Source: PMP191F sp047602185 (GTDB lineage: Bacteria > Bacteroidota > Bacteroidia > Chitinophagales > Chitinophagaceae). From it: 64,000 nucleotides of DNA. The DNA lies in assembly GCA_047602185.1 (NCBI GenBank), contig JASGHY010000001.1:3286001-3350000 (forward strand). The letters run 5' to 3'. The notes below the pieces were generated by a model. It worked only from the letters and a program-made list of their open reading frames with translations. It had not been told where the DNA came from and ran no database searches. Positions within the stretch are counted from its first letter, which is position 1. The number at the start of each line of letters is the position of its first letter. Position numbers and translations under genes: made by a program. Below, in pieces: positions 62,795 to 64,000 of this stretch.

Positions 62795-64000
62795 TTATTT
62801 CAGTATTCCATTTGCCGGGATGCCGCCGTTATAGCCAATTAATTTATAGAGGTAAAAATATCTTACAATAAATCCATTACGATATTGAGGAATAGCAACA
62901 GGTACTGAAACCTTTTTAAAATACTTTGTAAGTACTGTAGGTGGTGAGTTATAAAAATTTGAAATATTGATGTACCATGCGTCCGCTCCGGTAGTCAGGT
63001 CAGAGTTATATTCATTCAACCATGCAAAGTGGTGAATATCTTCCTGGCTTCCCGTCACTTTTAGAGTTGCATTCATAGGACGGGCAACATAATAACTTAA
63101 ATGTCCGCCCGGAAACCAATAATCTGTGAAAATATAAGGCTTACCCCGTTTTGCTGAGGTGTCTTCTTTCAAAAAAGCATCAAACCGTTGCTGAAACTGT
63201 CTCCATCCACACATATCCAACGTAACATCATGCTTACCATAATCAGGTAACTGTGTAGAGCCCAGCGAGCCAGGCCAGTACAATACCATCAGCATTGCAA
63301 TAACAGTTCCTCCCCCGGTTATGCCTGTAGCCCATTTTAAAATTGAAGGGATCTTTCCATCATATCGCCTGTCGAGGTATACAGCCGTAAGCCCCAACAG
63401 GGTTACGTACCCAGGTCCGCTCCAATGAGGCAATGTATCGTTGAACAGAGACATAAAAGCAACCACCATTATCAAAGGAAATCCTAACCATAATAGCAAC
63501 CACTTATCCTGCGTATGCATTACCAGTTTCCTTTTTACTGTAGCAACAAGCGTTGTCAGAATAAGTATATAAACCAGGGGATTCATATATAACACTGAGC
63601 CCCCCAGCGCACTGAAAAAGCTATCTGGCTGCCAGTGATGTAAAAAACTGATACGACTGCTGTGATAAGCAACTGTAGAAAACTTATGCCCCCATGTCCA
63701 TAGAAAAGAAGGAAGGATAATTATTACACAAAGCAATAACGCAATATATAATCCAGGTCTTTTCAATAATGCCCTTTGTCTGAACAGAACGAAAGCTCCA
63801 AAACCAAGCCACAGAAAAACACCATGCACTTTACTGATAATACACAGGCCGGAAGTAACTCCCAATAAGAGCCAATTGAGAAACCAGTCTTCATTATGCA
63901 GGTTCCTTTCTACAATCCTCAGCATCAGGTACACCGAAGCTATCCAGAAAACCAGTTGAGGCGAGTCTGGTAAGATCATCAATCCTGCAATAACGCTGCT
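62795..64000 (-). CDS. GT39-like membrane glycosyltransferase, N-terminus cut by window
   Basis: The open frame runs to the window edge (the residues before the first ATG read S-S-V-I-A-G-L), so the gene begins outside; the internal start near 63982 is not real. The visible 400 or so residues include several membrane segments, SSVIAGLMILPDSPQLVFW with the conserved PD of GT39/ArnT-type enzymes, and KVHGVFL. The family transfers sugars from lipid-linked donors to lipid or protein in the periplasm. The C-terminal soluble part contains YIFTDYWFPGGHLSYY. The exact acceptor is unknown. Confidence 0.8.
   Translation of the reverse strand, partial: SSVIAGLMILPDSPQLVFWIASVYLMLRIVERNLHNEDWFLNWLLLGVTSGLCIISKVHGVFLWLGFGAFVLFRQRALLKRPGLYIALLLCVIIILPSFLWTWGHKFSTVAYHSSRISFLHHWQPDSFFSALGGSVLYMNPLVYILILTTLVATVKRKLVMHTQDKWLLLWLGFPLIMVVAFMSLFNDTLPHWSGPGYVTLLGLTAVYLDRRYDGKIPSILKWATGITGGGTVIAMLMVLYWPGSLGSTQLPDYGKHDVTLDMCGWRQFQQRFDAFLKEDTSAKRGKPYIFTDYWFPGGHLSYYVARPMNATLKVTGSQEDIHHFAWLNEYNSDLTTGADAWYINISNFYNSPPTVLTKYFKKVSVPVAIPQYRNGFIVRYFYLYKLIGYNGGIPANGILK

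Overview
The window (about 64 kb, moderate G+C) looks like a chromosome segment of a glycan-degrading member of the Bacteroidota, most likely family Chitinophagaceae. The reasons are two SusC/SusD pairs, a hybrid two-component regulator of the HTCS type, many secreted glycoside hydrolases, a protease with a type IX secretion sorting tail, and promoter-like boxes of the TAnnTTTG type. The family-level assignment is an inference. No tRNA, rRNA, CRISPR array, transposase or phage gene was seen.

Layout. (1) 1-731: 3' end of a DUF5694-type gene, then two strong hairpins. (2) 867-15691: a first polysaccharide-utilisation locus (PUL): SusC, SusD, a GH5-like enzyme and a GH2 enzyme on the minus strand, with a divergent HTCS regulator. 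A 188-bp MITE-like element lies between susD and the GH5-like gene. (3) 15822-19879: small secreted proteins, a YdjC/ChbG-like deacetylase, an ArsR regulator plus AHSA1 protein with a clear double operator, and an unusual 387-residue protein with a VVQR motif and a C-terminal region resembling plant IQM proteins. (4) 20115-24291: response regulator, histidine kinase and TonB-dependent receptor. (5) 24351-26815: an alpha/beta hydrolase, then a polynucleotide-kinase-like ATPase overlapping a Thg1-like 3'-5' polymerase gene. This two-gene cassette is bracketed by two copies of a 114-bp repeat. (6) 26878-31516: GH2, GH29 and an esterase-like lipoprotein. (7) 31981-36219: three consecutive genes of unknown function, one a membrane-anchored c-type cytochrome. 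(8) 36298-38306: GntR regulator, TauE/SafE permease and DUF1634 protein with a double palindromic operator. (9) 38244-39481: a repeat-rich gene-free island. (10) 39482-40792: two small genes. (11) 41532-55779: a second PUL, for arabinan or arabinose-rich glycan: SusC, SusD, DUF3823 lipoprotein, two GH51, one GH43, and a nearby GH127. (12) 56031-64000: cardiolipin synthase, PP2C phosphatase, a small secreted protein, a large subtilase with a T9SS tail, and a glycosyltransferase cut by the window end.

How it works together. In each PUL, SusD and SusC would bind and import oligosaccharides. Secreted enzymes (GH2 and GH5-like in PUL 1; GH51, GH43 and GH127 in PUL 2) would cut side chains and backbone. 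The HTCS beside PUL 1 probably senses the released sugar; no equivalent regulator for PUL 2 is visible here.

The most interesting material is (a) the kinase + Thg1-like pair, a candidate RNA-repair module, (b) the 31981-36219 cytochrome module, (c) the VVQR/IQM-like protein, and (d) the intergenic DNA: two inverted copies of a terminal-inverted-repeat element, a 94-bp direct repeat pair, and many word-like degenerate tandem tracts that tend to follow stop codons.
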